Below are positions 25,800-38,175 of a stretch of 64,000 nt of DNA, piece after piece. The translations under genes were made by a program, and so were the position numbers. The notes below the pieces were generated by a model, which saw only the letters and a program-made list of their open reading frames with translations, had not been told where the DNA came from and searched no databases. Position 1 is the first letter of the stretch. The number at the start of each line of letters is the position of its first letter. The DNA is taken from the NCBI GenBank assembly GCA_963965975.1, contig OZ014421.1, positions 4,577,001-4,641,000 of the forward strand. Reading direction: 5' to 3'. This DNA comes from Xestospongia bergquistia. Its lineage: Eukaryota > Porifera > Demospongiae > Haplosclerida > Petrosiidae.

Positions 25800-28085
25800 A
25801 ACTTGTTACTACTTTATACAACTTGTCAACTACAAAATATAACAATATTCCATCTACTGAAAAGACTGTTATTGTTATTATTATTATCATTTGACAGAAC
25901 AGTTAATAGAGGACGAGAATATAAAAATTGAATTGGATGCGAGAGAGAGAGCAACAGTTGTAACATGAACATAGATACTAAATGAACAAGTATTTGATGG
26001 ATCAAATTTAGTAAGGAAGTGTAACCAAAGTATATTTCAACTATTCTAGTATTCCATAGTCTAAGTATTCCATTGAAGTAAAAACAATGAGAATAATTAG
26101 TGTGAGAGAGAAAGAGTCATTGCTTGAGAACTCGAAGATTGATATTGGAGAAGCTATAGGAAATCCAATTATTGATATCAAAACAGTTAAGGACTTAGAC
26201 ACTTAATTACAAAGATGTTGTTGAGTTCCATGGTCAGCATCAGAAGCAGGATGTGGATTGAGGGGAGACATGATTTATAGTCAGAGTAGTAGTCATTTAA
26301 AATATACTTCATGGCACTACTTTCACTATCCTCAACTTTGATTATATCCTCAATACAATAAGGACACTAGCTAGACTTGTGAGTTATATAGTATTTGAGA
26401 TCTAATGATAGACGATAAATATAAGGGTTTCCTAATGCTAATGATGAACTCAAAAGTGTGACAAGTAAGATCAAGTGTTTTGTAAGCTTTATCAATAAAT
26501 TACCAATGATAGGACTAGTCTCGTCCCCAGACCTACTAGCAAGCTAAAGTAGGTCTGGGGATGAGACTATGATAGGACCAAATCATGCAGACTTCAAGCT
26601 TGAGTTCAATCATATAACAGATCAACATCTTCATCCTGTGTATCCAAGGCATCCCCAGACAGCACCAAAAATTTTGCAAATCCTTCCTTTAGGCTCAGTT
26701 CTAACATTGTCAGTCGTTTTATTAAGCTGGCCCAACATTCTTAACTCATCCTGATCAGAACGTCTCATTTTACTCTCTCTTGCTAGTGTCTTGAGTTGCC
26801 TTTGTCTCTTCAACTTCAGTTGTATCGTTAAACAGATAGGAAGCTAGATTTCAACAACAAAAGGACCTAAACCCAAGAGTGAGTTTTCAATAATTACTCC
26901 TACATCTCCAATCAAACCATTAGTTGTCTGTAGAAGAAAAGGAGATAAGTGTTGATACATTAGAGTCCTAAAAATATTGTGCTTAACTATCAAACAAAAT
27001 GGAAGAATTGACAGTTTACTTATTACATTAATTAGAATAGCCAGAGATAAGGCATTTGAACGTTTTAATAAGCTAGAAATGGGAAAAAATCACTTAGAAT
27101 ATGTGAGATAAACAAATGCAACAAGAGAGCTCTTTTGTTAAAATTTTCTTCTGCTACATTAACTGAAAATACAAAATGGAAAGCACAATCACAATCATCT
27201 CCTGACACAAATTATGTGGTTGAGAAAACTCAAGAAAACTGTGGATGTAAGCTTCAATGTACAGACTCTCAAATTTAATTTGTCCCCATAACTACACTTG
27301 TACTTGCTTATATTCTATCTTATACATAACAGTATGTAAACATGTTCACCATGTACATATGAAATATATGTGAAAGGACATAAACAGTATTTCAGAAGAT
27401 CCTACTCTGCTAGCGCTAGCTAATAATACTTACTCCTACTTTACCAACCTGTTATCTGACAAGAAACCTGACATATCTTTAATACAAACTAAAACAACCT
27501 TATTAAAGAAAATTCAAAAAGCACTAGTTTCTAACTCTAAGATACGTTCAAGCTGCTATCTCTGTAATAACTGTTATAAACCAACAAAGCACTGAAAAAG
27601 CTACCTGTCAAGCAAAAGGTGTCACCAAATCAAAACTGTGAACATCAAATATTTTTTTCCAAAAAAGAAAAGGTACTGCTCTGCTCTAATTCTGTTGAGG
27701 CTCACTGTTAAGGAAATAAATAAAATTGAAAAAAGACCTTGAGAGTGCTGACATAAAATTCTGCGGTAGCCATTTGAAAGATAACAAAACTACTGTTGAT
27801 CGATCTTGTTGAATGGACACAATGTGACAGATGACTGTAAGGTTGTATCTCTATTTCACACAATCACAACTAACTACTATGCCAGCTAATATATGTCATT
27901 TTTGTAACATCAAAGAAACAAAATGATTTTAAAGTGTATAATATTTCTTTCTTACTTATGATTAATGTTGTTCTATCCTCTCAAATATATAATTAATAAT
28001 ATATACAAATATGAGGCTCTTTTTCATTTTTTGTTCCTTGGTTACAACAGGCCTTTTAGCTTCTTGACAGATCCTTAGCTATGAG
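25800..28085 (+). repeat. Segmental duplication, copy 2
   Basis: Partner of 19760-22275. It includes an old minus-strand LINE 3' end (25870-26500) and a 54-bp hairpin insertion missing from copy 1. Weak reading frames (26569-26813) have no recognisable product. No gene seen. Confidence 0.8.
26515..26568. mobile_element. 54-bp hairpin insertion with 9-bp target duplication
   Basis: Arms of 21 bp (26517-26537 and 26548-26568; AGTCTCGTCCCCAGACCTAC on the left) pair with a single mismatch around a 10-nt loop. ATGATAGGA is present on both sides (26506-26514 and 26569-26577). The paralogous site near 20670 has one ATGATAGGA and no hairpin. The short direct repeat fits a hAT- or P-like transposase acting on a very small element (inference). 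Confidence 0.75.
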
Positions 28086-28280
28086 GCACTGTTTGTGTAA
28101 AGATTGGAAAAATTATTATGATATAATAAATAAGTCATTATTTATTAAATAACCACTGATTTACCTCTTGTTTATTTAATAAATCATATATTATTTAGTA
28201 ATCTTATTTAATAAATCATGTATTATTTAGTAAATCACAAATTATTTAACAAATGATGAGAATTAAAAAGTAAATCATAA

Positions 28281-28326
28281 CATGTTAACTTTATAATTGA
28301 ATTTATTCAATTATAAAGTTAACATG
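28281..28326. repeat. Perfect 46-bp palindrome
   Basis: Two 22-bp arms (CATGTTAACTTTATAATTGA... and its complement) around a TT loop, about 235 bp before a family gene. Nearby (28130-28250) AT-rich units with AATAAATCAT are repeated. Confidence 0.85.
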
Positions 28327-28363
28327 ACACAAACGGCGCCCCATACTTGAGTGCTTCGATGTG

Positions 28364-28397
28364 GTGGATCACGTGCGATATACTCGTGAGCTAACCC
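28364..28397 (+). promoter_or_regulatory. Conserved CACGTG block upstream of subfamily III gene
   Basis: Matches the block at 22288-22330 and lies about 105-135 nt before the TATA box. CACGTG is at 28370-28375. Role inferred. Confidence 0.45.
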
Positions 28398-28498
28398 CTG
28401 AATTTTTGCTATCGACGTCATTCTTCACGTTTAGCTAAAAATTTTGTAGGATTATGACGCTCAAGATATCGGGGTACCAGACCGGAAGGTCTCCCTTC

Positions 28499-28507
28499 TA
28501 TATAAAA
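28499..28507 (+). promoter_or_regulatory. TATA box of the subfamily III gene at 28561
   Basis: TATATAAAA lies 54-62 nt before the ATG, fitting a transcription start about 30 nt downstream and a short leader. Minus-strand relatives have TATAAAA or TATAAAT at a similar place. Confidence 0.7.
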
Positions 28508-28560
28508 GTCCCGGGCTTTCAAATTGATCATTTGTAACTGCAAAAAGCAACATACAGAAA

Positions 28561-29246
28561 ATGACTACTGATATTCCCATCAAGTATATCAATGCCACGT
28601 CAAATGTAGATTTTGAAGTGGTTGTCTTTACCAAAAACTTCAGTACCAATACACCTAAAACTTATTATGCTGCTTGGCAAATTCTCAGGGGACAAACTAG
28701 TGTTCAGTTTGTCTATCCTGTGTCAACGTCTGTTGGTGCTACTTATAAGTCTAGTGGTCAGGTCATCACTGCAGGACCTTTCCCAGCAAAATTGGGAAGC
28801 ACTTGGGAAATCACTCAAGAGTCTGCTACTGATACTGCTGTACTCCAAGAAAGTAAGACAAATAACTTAATACTTTCATTAAATATCTTTATTTTTCATT
28901 AGAAACTGGTGTTCCTGCAAACCCCAACAACGCCATTGTTATCAAGAATGTCCCTCCTGCTTCATGGAGTGGACGCAAGTTTGATATTGGTGTCTACAAG
29001 GAAGGTCGTCTTCTGGTTACTCAACCTGATGTTCACATTGGAAACCAAATTGACTTCATGTTGCAGCCTAAACTGTACTTTGGAGTGGTGCGTAATATGC
29101 ATGTTGGAGATACTTTCACCTCTCTGGAGATCACCACTGCTCTCACTGAGTTTGACCTCAGCCAATTTCCTAATGGAATTGAGGTTACTCTTAATGAAGC
29201 ACCTGGAGGAGGTCGTTACAGTTTCTCTGGACAGTCTGTGATCTAA
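28561..29246 (+). CDS. Uncharacterised two-exon family protein, subfamily III, plus-strand copy (intact)
   Basis: Exons 28561-28852 and 28903-29246, phase-1 intron of 50 nt, 211 aa. It begins MTTDIPIKYINATSNVDFEV. The first half has YYAAWQILRGQTSVQFVYP, VGATY, TAGPFPAKLGSTWEI; the second has PPASWSGRKFDIGVYKEGRL, QIDFMLQPKLYFGVV, TEFDLSQFPNGIEVTL and GGRYSFSG. The pattern (AW-Q, YP, VGA-Y, GP-PAK-G-TW, then SWSGRK-G-YKD and PNG-EV) is the same as in the longer HHVPLTPA copies, so both belong to one superfamily. Promoter with TATA box is visible. No secretion signal; function unknown. Confidence 0.88.
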
Positions 29247-31349
29247 CTGATTTGCAGATTATTTTACTAAACAGTAGCTGTTACATTTGTATACTGCTAG
29301 CTTAGTTTATAGATTTTGCTGATTAGTATATGTATGCCATATGTTTTTTTTTGTAGTTGAAATTATTTTGTTTTATTGCTTAAAAACACCTTTTCAAAGC
29401 CTCTGATTTAGCAATGATATCCTTAATTAAAATAGATAGATATCACTTTTGATCAACAAGAGTTACCAATTAAATGTGGGAGCGTAACTGAACCCTAGGT
29501 ATTGTTATGAAGAAAGCATTCAACTTCTCTTTGTCCATCAATGATTATTTTTAAAGGCCATAGGCCTATAACAATTGTCAAGATCTAAAGCAAACTTTTA
29601 ATTAAGAAAGATCCATGGCTGTTCACTCATTATATAATTACAGTACATCTTCAGACACCATCATAAATATTATGCTTAGAAGATAAAGAACAAGGTATAC
29701 AAACTGCATCTTAAAACTATCATAACATAGCTGTAACAACTTTATTACATCCAAGTCCATGTGTATCATGATGAAGTGGTGAATGTTTTATGCAACTAAT
29801 AATTAGTGTAGGAAAATTTAAAATTAACAATAATAATAATTCATTTTACATAATTATTGTACTACAAATTTATTCATGAAAATTTTCAGTTTGAACAAAT
29901 TTAGACAATAAAGAAATGAGTATGATTTCTAATATTTTAACCACTATAACTGTTAGAACTATGTAGTACATATATCATCACTAGTGTCACTAGTCAGATA
30001 TGAAGTGTCATGGAGAACTCAAAATGAAAGTAGGTTTGAAACAGTATTATTTATAAGCTTAAACTAAAAACAACAGAGATATCAAAAGACTGTATTTAAG
30101 ACTTGCTAACAAATGAATTGACAGCATATGAACATCTAAATAGATGATTACCAATGAGTTAATTAAGAAACTAAGTAACACTGACAATAAAACTATATAG
30201 ATGTTAAAATGTTAATAAATCAAAAAGATTATGGCTGGATATGCAATAACCTTTATTGAGATATATTGTTATAACATTCACATTTTACTTAAACTAGTAC
30301 TTTTTTTTGATTTGCTTATTTCTTTGAATATTTTTAAAATTTCTATATAAGTCCTGCTTAAATATATTCAAAGAGATAAACAAATCAACAAAAGTTTAAA
30401 CATAATATAAATACTATTAGACAAAAACCAATAACAAAACATTGAATAAACTAGCTTAATAAGTGATAATGCAAACCTAGTATATACAATATAATCACTT
30501 ATAGGATCACCTCTACAATGTGTACTAATAATCATTATAAAAGTTTATATAGATTCTCATGCTTTTCAAACCAAAACAACCTACAAATTTATATATGAAA
30601 TATATATTGTTAATTGTCACAATCTTTACAAACACAACAGGAGTAGGAATGACACTATGAACATCTCTATACCATCATAGCAGGCTTATATTCTTTAATC
30701 AATGATTAGTATGCACTTTGTAAGTTACATGTGATAAAGTGATTAAATTAGAGTTAATATCTAAATTATCAGGCTATCAAATGATTAAATTATATATAGA
30801 AATAACTATGACTGAATTCAATTTGATATTAATTTAGTTCTCTTGAGTTTATCTTTATAAAAAGAAAAGATCTTCAAAGTGTTTAGGCAAGAAACATGCT
30901 CTCTTTAGAGCTATATAAGTTCTTTAATAAGATACAATAAAGTCAACAGGTCAAAATATATGTGTTCTCAGTCAATTCAAGCATGAAAATTGAATAATGA
31001 TAAAGGATTATGCAATAAATAGTAGGAGTTTGTACGTTTTTTAATTACAGTAGATAATATAACTTCATAATTACAATTAGAATTTCAATTAGTTGTAAAT
31101 ACTTAGTGATTACTATTTACTAATCAATTAGGATTAGAATTGTATCAAACCTACTATGTAGTAATAATACACTGGAATCTACTTTCCTTAATTAGTAAAT
31201 AATATTATTTATAAACTTAAATTAAAACAAGTGGAAGCTTGTTGTCAAAATTCCATATTCAAAACTTATTATAACAGATGAACTGATAGCAAATGAACAT
31301 CTAACTAAATTAATGATTAAGATGCTCCTGGTTGAGTTTAACAAACTAA
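29247..31349. other. Intergenic DNA, no gene seen
   Basis: AT-rich, with many short poly-A/T runs. The part 30050-30430 is paralogous to 31200-31360 plus 32336-32600 (shared AAGTCCTGCTTAAATATATTC at 30350 and 32501), where the second copy is split by a LINE. Confidence 0.6.
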
Positions 31350-32336
31350 GTAATACTGACAATATTATTATTATTATTATTATTATTATTATCATTTTAC
31401 AGAACAATAATAGAATTATAAAAATGAGACGAATGGTAAGTGATAGAAATAAGAGGGGTATTGAACTGAGGGCCTATTAGTAAGTCCTACTAATAGCCTA
31501 AGTGATGAAGTTGATTAAAGTGATTTAGTGAATTGTGAGGGAAGGGAACAAAGAGAACATTTGCTGCATGGGCAAACAAAATAGAATGAGCAGGGGTTGG
31601 AGGGGTCAAACTTGTTGGTAAAATAGACCCAAAAGAATTTTGTTAGCTGTTTCTTGATAGTGTTAATAGTTAAGTCTAGATCAATTGGGGGAAGGGCATT
31701 CCACAGTCTTGGAATTCGATTAAAGAAGAAATGGCGAGAGTGATTAGTAGAGGAAATGGAATGAATCATTTTATGGGAACTAGCAGATCTAGTGTCAGAA
31801 GAGCTAAAAGAAATAAGACTATGAATATCAATACAGCAATGAGAAGACTGGAGACATCTAACCATAAAGATTATGTCATTTAGTTCCATAGAGAGCATGA
31901 GAGGCAGTATGTGAAGAGAAGTGAGGCGAGACTTGTAGTCGGAGAGGTAGTCATTTAAGATAAATTTAGAAGCATGCCTTTGAATATTCTCAATTTTGAT
32001 AATGTCCTTTATCAGATGGGGACGCCAGATTTGAGAGCCATAGAGAATCTGTGGTCTAATAAGAGAGATGTAAAGAGTTTTTTTGGTAGAGATAGAGCTG
32101 ATATGATGGAATGAACGGCGGATGAGGCCAAGGGTCTTATATGCTTTGGCAGAAATATAGTCATAGTGATTACTCCAGGACAGATCCCTGGACATTATAA
32201 CACCTAGATCACGGTGACATACCATGTCAGAAATTGAATCACCATTCAGATAATAGGTAGAAGAGGAAGAAGATGGAGAGCGAGAGAAGTGTTGAGCAGC
32301 ACATTTAGTGGAGTTAAAGGACAAATTCCATGCCGC
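31350..32336 (-). mobile_element. LINE 3' end (reverse transcriptase C-terminal part), minus strand
   Basis: A minus-strand open frame (32324-31515, 269 aa) holds DLGVIMSRDLSWSNHYDYIS, AYKTLGLIRRSFHHIS, LYISLIRPQILYGSQIWRPH and FFFNRIPRLWNALPPIDL, the thumb and C-terminal part of a LINE reverse transcriptase. The 3' end is an ATA/TAA repeat (31362-31393). It is 5'-truncated. The paralogous site near 30186 lacks it (ACTGACAATAAAACTATATA), giving both ends of the insertion. Three older relatives lie at about 19914-20700, 25870-26500 and 43310-44000. Confidence 0.85.
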
Positions 32337-32626
32337 TACTATTAATACTATTGATGTTAAAATGCTTCAAAGAGATAATAGACTGGATATGCAATTACCT
32401 TTATTGAGATATATTATAATAGTATTCATGCACATTTTGCTTAAACTTGTGCTTTTGTTGATTTGTTTATTTCTTTGAATATTTTTAAAATTTCTACATA
32501 AGTCCTGCTTAAATATATTCAAAAGAAACGAATTTTAAGCAAAACATAAATACTATTAGACAAAAAGTAATAAAAGCATTAACATTAAGGAATACACTAG
32601 CCAAAAAACTTAATACAAAAATTGAT

Positions 32627-33551
32627 ATGGCAAATCATTCTATGGTCGTAGAAGGCAGAAAGTCTTGTATAACAATACAACTTTTGAACAATACTACAAC
32701 ATCAAAAACTATGTTGGTCTTTGGAAGAGATCATCAAGCTCCTCTAACTCCTGCTATTGTTGAAGAGGCATGGCAAATTGTCTGGGTTGGTCCACAGGGT
32801 AATGTTTTTTTTAAATATCCTGAAGATACATCAGTAGGGGCCTACTATACAAGAGAAGATGGTTCACAAGTAAATATTGGACCTTATCCAGCTAAACCTG
32901 GTACTACATGGAACTGTAACATGAATACACAATATGATGATGGTACTATAGATATGGACAGTAAGTTAAAACTGAAGTATAAGATCATTAGCCATGGGAT
33001 AGATGATTGTGTTACATGGCTAAATTATTTGATTCCTATAGAAGTTTTCAGATGTCTACAAACAATACATAGTAAATACTAACTTCTTGCCAGTTTGGAT
33101 ATTACTGATATGTAGTGTAATGATATCTTATGATTTATATACTGTTTCTCTTCTAGATAAAGCTCCTCTCAATAGTCATGGTGTTTACATAATCTACAAT
33201 AACCCTCCTGTTGCATGGTCTGGTCATAGGGTAAATATTGGGCTCTATAAAGATGGAAAAGCTCTTATTTTAAAGAGAAATCTACGAGTTGGAGATTATG
33301 TTGAAATGAAGCCAACTAACAAGCTTTATTTCTGTTGTATGGAGTCAGCATCACCAACAGATCCTTCTTTTGATATTAATAGTGTAATTTGGAGAAAAAG
33401 CATAGGAGATGAAATTGATTTCTTTGATGCTGAGTTCACTCCATTAACACAAGTTGATTTAGATCAATATTCTAATGTAATGGAGGTTACTGTACAAGAA
33501 AATGAAATGAGTGGCCAAGTATCGTTCTCCTTTAAACATCATTACTCATAA
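32627..33551 (+). CDS. Uncharacterised two-exon family protein, copy 6 (intact)
   Basis: Exons 32627-32960 and 33157-33551, phase-1 intron (donor GTAAGT, acceptor TTCTAG), 242 aa. It begins MANHSMVVEGRKSC and is the closest relative of copy 5 but lacks its nonsense codon. Differences from the other copies: RDHQAPLTPA in place of RDHHVPLTPA, VWVGPQGNVFFKYPED, and a shorter loop before DFFDAEF (VIWRKSIGDEI). It ends VSFSFKHHYS. Function unknown. It lies between a LINE and a BEL/Pao element. Confidence 0.85.
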
Positions 33552-34037
33552 ATACTTCATGCAAATATGTATGTCATCTATTATATCTATTATATTATGA
33601 TATTGTACATTTTTAACATTAAAGTACCTTTAATTTTTGGTTTAATTTTGTTTTGCTAATATTTACACTAATTATATACATTTTGGATTTGTGTATCTAA
33701 TTACAGATGAATTTAATTGATGATCATAATATAAATATAAAATATCATAGTTTTCTTGATTATTATATGTGTTTACAAGTGGATTAAAAATTTTAAATTG
33801 TCATAGAAATTTTTCACTGAACTTCTTGTTTTGATACTTCTTTAATATAAAGGAGTCTGTAGACAATGTTACCTTAGAACAGTTCTGACATCAAGTTGTA
33901 TTTGCACTGTTTATCCAAGTCTAGCTAGAGTTTGGACCACTCTCTGGTTAATTCCAGGCCAACATACTTCCAACAAAAATTACATGCAAAGACCTTTTTG
34001 AGGGGATAATAATTTTATTGATAATAATAATACATAT

Positions 34038-34219
34038 TGTTAATGTTCATTATAGTCTGTTATGTATTATCATTCATTTCCTGTTTGACCATCATTTATA
34101 CTAATTATCATTTTCTTAATTAATTGATCTCGTATAATTGGAAACACACACTTTTGAAAAGAAAGTTTTGTTGAATGTTAATTTTTTGTGTCTCTTTCAA
34201 TCCGGGAGAGAACTCAACA
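34038..34219 (+). repeat. 5' LTR of the BEL/Pao element
   Basis: Starts TGTTAATGTTCATTATAG and ends GAACTCAACA; flanked on the left by CATAT. No clear TATA box is seen. Confidence 0.92.
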
Positions 34220-34223
34220 TATT

Positions 34224-34243
34224 TGGTCCACCGAACCGGATTC
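34224..34243 (+). promoter_or_regulatory. Probable primer binding site
   Basis: TGGTCCACCGAACCGGATTC begins four bases after the 5' LTR. TGG matches the universal CCA end, and the remainder resembles the 3' end of an animal tRNA-Tyr (TGGTCC....CCGGA pattern), with differences in the acceptor stem. The tRNA assignment is tentative. Confidence 0.55.
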
Positions 34244-34468
34244 TAGCGAGAACATCGATAGTTTGATGGTTCTCTCTCAAAACTCAGCTATCTCCGTCGT
34301 ATTCATCCTTTCATACTCGACCACGTGCTCTCTTAGCACCTCCATTTTTGATTCCCATTTTCACCTCGTTGATAAAAAAAAATAATGGCTCAAGATCCTA
34401 CTACACTTAGGAAGAGCCGAGGTGTCGTTCGTGTGTCGATAACTTGACTTTTCACTCATCTGAAGGAT

Positions 34469-35890
34469 TTGGAGAGCAAAGCTGATCAGCCCACCACCCT
34501 TGATCTCGTGCAACAGATGTCGCAGAAACTGGAGAGTCTAGACTCCAACTTCAAGCTTCACTACTATGCACTCATCAATCTCATCGATGACACTGAAAGT
34601 ATGCTCAAAGAGCAGGACATTCTAGATGGACATGATGACAAGATGGCCACATTGTTCACTCGTATTAAGCAGCTGATTGTAGTCTGTGACTCCTCCTCTA
34701 AATTTGGTCCTCGTAAGATAGCTTCCCAAAGGTTAGTTTACCTTGGAAGAAATTTATTTACTGTAAAGGAAAGAATTGGCTCCTTGTCTGGAGAGCCCGA
34801 TGATGTTTGTCTTCTTCGTCAATATGAAGAGCAACTTCGTGATCTCAAGGTTGAATTGGGAGACATCTGTAGTGTTCTTTTATCCCTTGGTATAGAGGAA
34901 TCCCATCAGCTCTATACCTCGTAAACACAACTTGATAAAGAGATGTTTGTCTGCTCTCTTAAAATCAAAAGGTTCCTATTCCTGTCTGGTCAAGCCCTTG
35001 ACTCAACTCTACCCTCACTCGATTGCAAGGGAGTTAAGCTGTCCAAATTGGATGTACCTAAGTTTGATAGGAACATCATAAACTGGAGGACCTTTTGGGA
35101 GGAATTCTTTATTTCAATTCATAGCCGATCTGGTTTGTCCGATACAGAGAAACTGGTGTATCTCCGACATTCGCTTAAGGATGGTATAGCAAAGGGTGTC
35201 ATTGAAGGTCTGTCTCGATCTGGTGATTACTATTCTGAAGCTTTTGAAAGCCTGAAGGCATGCTATTATTGCCAATGGCTCATCTACCAGATGCATGTTC
35301 ATATGATCCTTGAGGCCACTCCTCTCATAGATGGAACTGGCAAAGAGCTTCGCTGACTCTATGATGTCGTTCAACAACATCTCCGAGCTCTCAAGGCAAT
35401 GGAGTATGAGCCATCTGGTTCCTTTATCACATCCGTGCTTGAGCTTAAGCTAGATACTAATACCAAGGTTTGAGTGGCAAAAGTACAGTCAAGACTTGGT
35501 CGATGTGCCTCACTACCAGCGGCTCCTTGAGTTCATTAACCTACGTGCCCAAGCTTCTGAAGCTTCGGTCTCAGACCATAAGAGAGCCTCTCGAGTTGAA
35601 GATCACTCAGTGAAGAAGGGTTCTAATGCTTGAAAGTCAATAACCTTGTTTACAGCCAGTACTGTGAATTCTACAAGCCACAACTGTGTCATTTGTAAGT
35701 CTTCCAAACACCCTCTATATGCATGTCTGCAATTCATCACTACCTCATGATGAGATGGTCTCTACATTGAAGTCACACCACCTTTGCATGAATTGTCTCT
35801 GACTAGGGCATTTTGTGAAGGAGTGCACGTCTCTGCATTGATGCAGGAAATGTCAGAAGCCACATCATACCTTGTTACACTTGGAACACA
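34469..35890 (+). pseudogene. Gag region of the BEL/Pao element
   Basis: From 34469 a helical N-terminal part, then KLSKLDVPKFDRNIINWRTF, a Gag hallmark of this group (the L-P-KF-G-W-F pattern), and FISIHSRSGLSDTEKLVYLR. Stops occur at 34922-34924, near 35354 and 35471, and between the zinc knuckles. Knuckles: CMNCL...GHFVKEC (35780-35827) and CRKCQKPHHTLLH (35843-35880). In an intact element it forms the particle and binds RNA. Confidence 0.8.
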
Positions 35891-36720
35891 AGGATAATGC
35901 ATCAACTTCCACTGGTACCACAAGTACTTCTCAATCTGTTGTGTTGAATACTGCCGCTAGACTTTCTTCCAAATCTTTGCTCATGACCTGTCGTGTTTTG
36001 GTTGATGCTTCTGATGGTTCCTCCGTGGAAGCTAGAGCCATTCTTGACTCTGCCTCGTCAGCCTCCTTTGTATCGGAGCATTTGTCTCAAAGCCTGCATT
36101 TTCTACACTTTCAACAAGGTGTGCAAATCTCAGGCATCGCTGGTATCTCTCACAACTCTTCTCACCAAGCCGTCGCTAGTCTCACTATATCTGCTGTTTG
36201 GTCTCCTTCGAAGAAATTCAAGGTGACAGCTGTTGTTGTACCTCGTGTGACATGTGACCTTCCACTTCACCCCATTTCTTTTGATTTGAAGTGGAGACAT
36301 TAGCAGGGCATTCCCCTAGCAGACCCAGACTTTGGTCTCCCCAGGAGAATAGACATACTTTTGGGAGTTGACATCTTTGTTGAAGTTCTATGTCAGGGCC
36401 AGCGGACTGGTGCTCCTGGCTCTCTATCTGCCTTCGAGACAGAGTTTGGTTGGGTCCTCGCTGGAAAGCTCGATGTCTATGCCTCAAGTCACCCCATTGC
36501 CTCTCATCATGTTTCCATTGCCACTGGAGATTATTTGTTGCGAATGTTCTGGGAGATAGAGGAATGTCCAAAGGATCAATCCTATCTCACTCCAGAAGAG
36601 CGATTAGTTGTGCAACACTTCAAAGACAATCACTCACAATCAGAAGATGGTCGTTTCATTGTTCCTCTGCCCAAGAAACCACATGCAGGTCATTGGGTGA
36701 ATCCAGATCTCAGGCTATGA
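35880..36720 (+). pseudogene. Aspartic protease region of the BEL/Pao element
   Basis: ARAILDSASSASFVSEHLSQ gives the protease active site pattern (D-S-A/G in a hydrophobic strand). A TAG at 36301-36303 interrupts it before ILLGVDIFVEVLCQGQRTG and FETEFGWVLAGKL, a conserved BEL/Pao linker. Near 36685-36720 a one-base change shifts the frame into the RT part. Confidence 0.8.
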
Positions 36721-38175
36721 GAAGATTCCTCTCATTGGAGCGATCTCTATATGCCAAGGAGCAGTTTGATGAGTTTGATTCTGTGATGAACGAGTACTTT
36801 GAGAAGGGGCATGCTGAACTAGTTCCCTTGGATGATCTGGAGAAGTCTTTACAAGATGTTTTCTATCTTCCCATGTATGCAGTAAAAAGGGAGTCGAGCA
36901 CAACCACAAAGATCAGAGCTGTGTTTGACGCTTCAGCCAAGTCTTCTACTGGAGTCTCCCTAATGATATATTGTTGGTTGGACCTATTATTCACCCACCT
37001 CTCCTTGATGTACTACTTTGTTTTCGTTTACACCGTGTGGCTCTTGTTGCTGATGTCAGTCACATGTACCATGCCATTGAACTCACTAAATCCGATAGAG
37101 ATCTACATCGATTTGTTTGGAAGAGGAATCCCAAGGATCTTCTACTTGACTACCGCATGACCCAAGTCACCTTTGGTGTCTCCGCCTCCTCGTTCACTGC
37201 CAACATGTCGGTCAAGCAGAACGCCCTTGATTTCGCCATGGACTACCCACTGGCTGTTGATGCAGTAAACAGAGCTTTCTACATAGATGATGGATTGACT
37301 GGTGCTGATTCCATAGAAGAAGCAATCAAGTTACAAAGGCAACTACAAGACCTATTCTCTCATGGTGGCTTCTTGTTGCGTAAGTGGAATTCAAATGACC
37401 AGGTAGTTTTACAGCACATGTCTCCTGAGCTTCAGACTCCCAGTCGATGTATACAATTCCCGAGTCGTACATAGAATATGTTAAAACACTTGGAATAGAA
37501 TGCGAACCTAGACCATTTCTGTCTGACTGTTGCTAAGCCACCTTCTAGTCATCCTATTACCAAACGCATATTGGCATCTGATATCGCCAAAACCTTTGAT
37601 GTCCTCGGGTGGTTTTCTCCTTCCATTGTCAAGATTAAGATCTTATTGCAACAGCTATGGGAGCTGAAAATCTGTTGGGATGACCCAGAACCCAACTCAG
37701 TTCATGATATCTGGTCTTGATGGAGATCTGAACTCAACCTCCTCTCTACAAAATACATCCCTCGATGCTACTTCGCCAAGGAAGCTCACATTATCTCCAT
37801 GAACTCCATGGCTTTTGTGATGCATCGGAGCAAGCATATACAGCTGTCATTTATCTGTGTATGATGGACCTGGATGGAGGAATACAAGTTTCATTTGTCA
37901 CTTCTAAGACCAAGGTGGCCCCTATCAAGCGATTGACCATCCCTTATCTGGAGTTATGTGGAGTGTACCTTTTAGCTCAGCTACTTCTTCATGTCCAGCA
38001 GTTTTTCAATTTGTTGCTCATTCAAAAATATGCCTGGACTGACAGAACTATTGTTCTCAGCTGGCTAATTGGAAACCACAGACAGTTAACACATCACCAA
38101 CTGAGTCTCTTACATAGTGGAGTTGATAGCACCCGATCGTTGGAACCATGTCTATGGAACCGACAACCTGGTTGA
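36700..38175 (+). pseudogene. Reverse transcriptase and RNase H region of the BEL/Pao element
   Basis: RT motifs: RRFLSLERSLYAKEQFDEF, TKIRAVFDASAKSSTGVSL, VALVADVSHMYHAIEL (motif A), QVTFGVSASSFTANMSV (motif B), AFYIDDGLTGADS (motif C). RNase H begins near 37800 with ELHGFCDASEQAYTAVIYL. The region is spread over at least three frames, with a stop at about 37719. Confidence 0.85.

Noticed and set aside
26569-26813. Short frames next to the hairpin insertion
   Set aside because: No motif, no partner in the sister segment, and they overlap on both strands.
36218-36571. Minus-strand frame over the BEL/Pao protease
   Set aside because: Shadow of the plus-strand polyprotein, no recognisable product.
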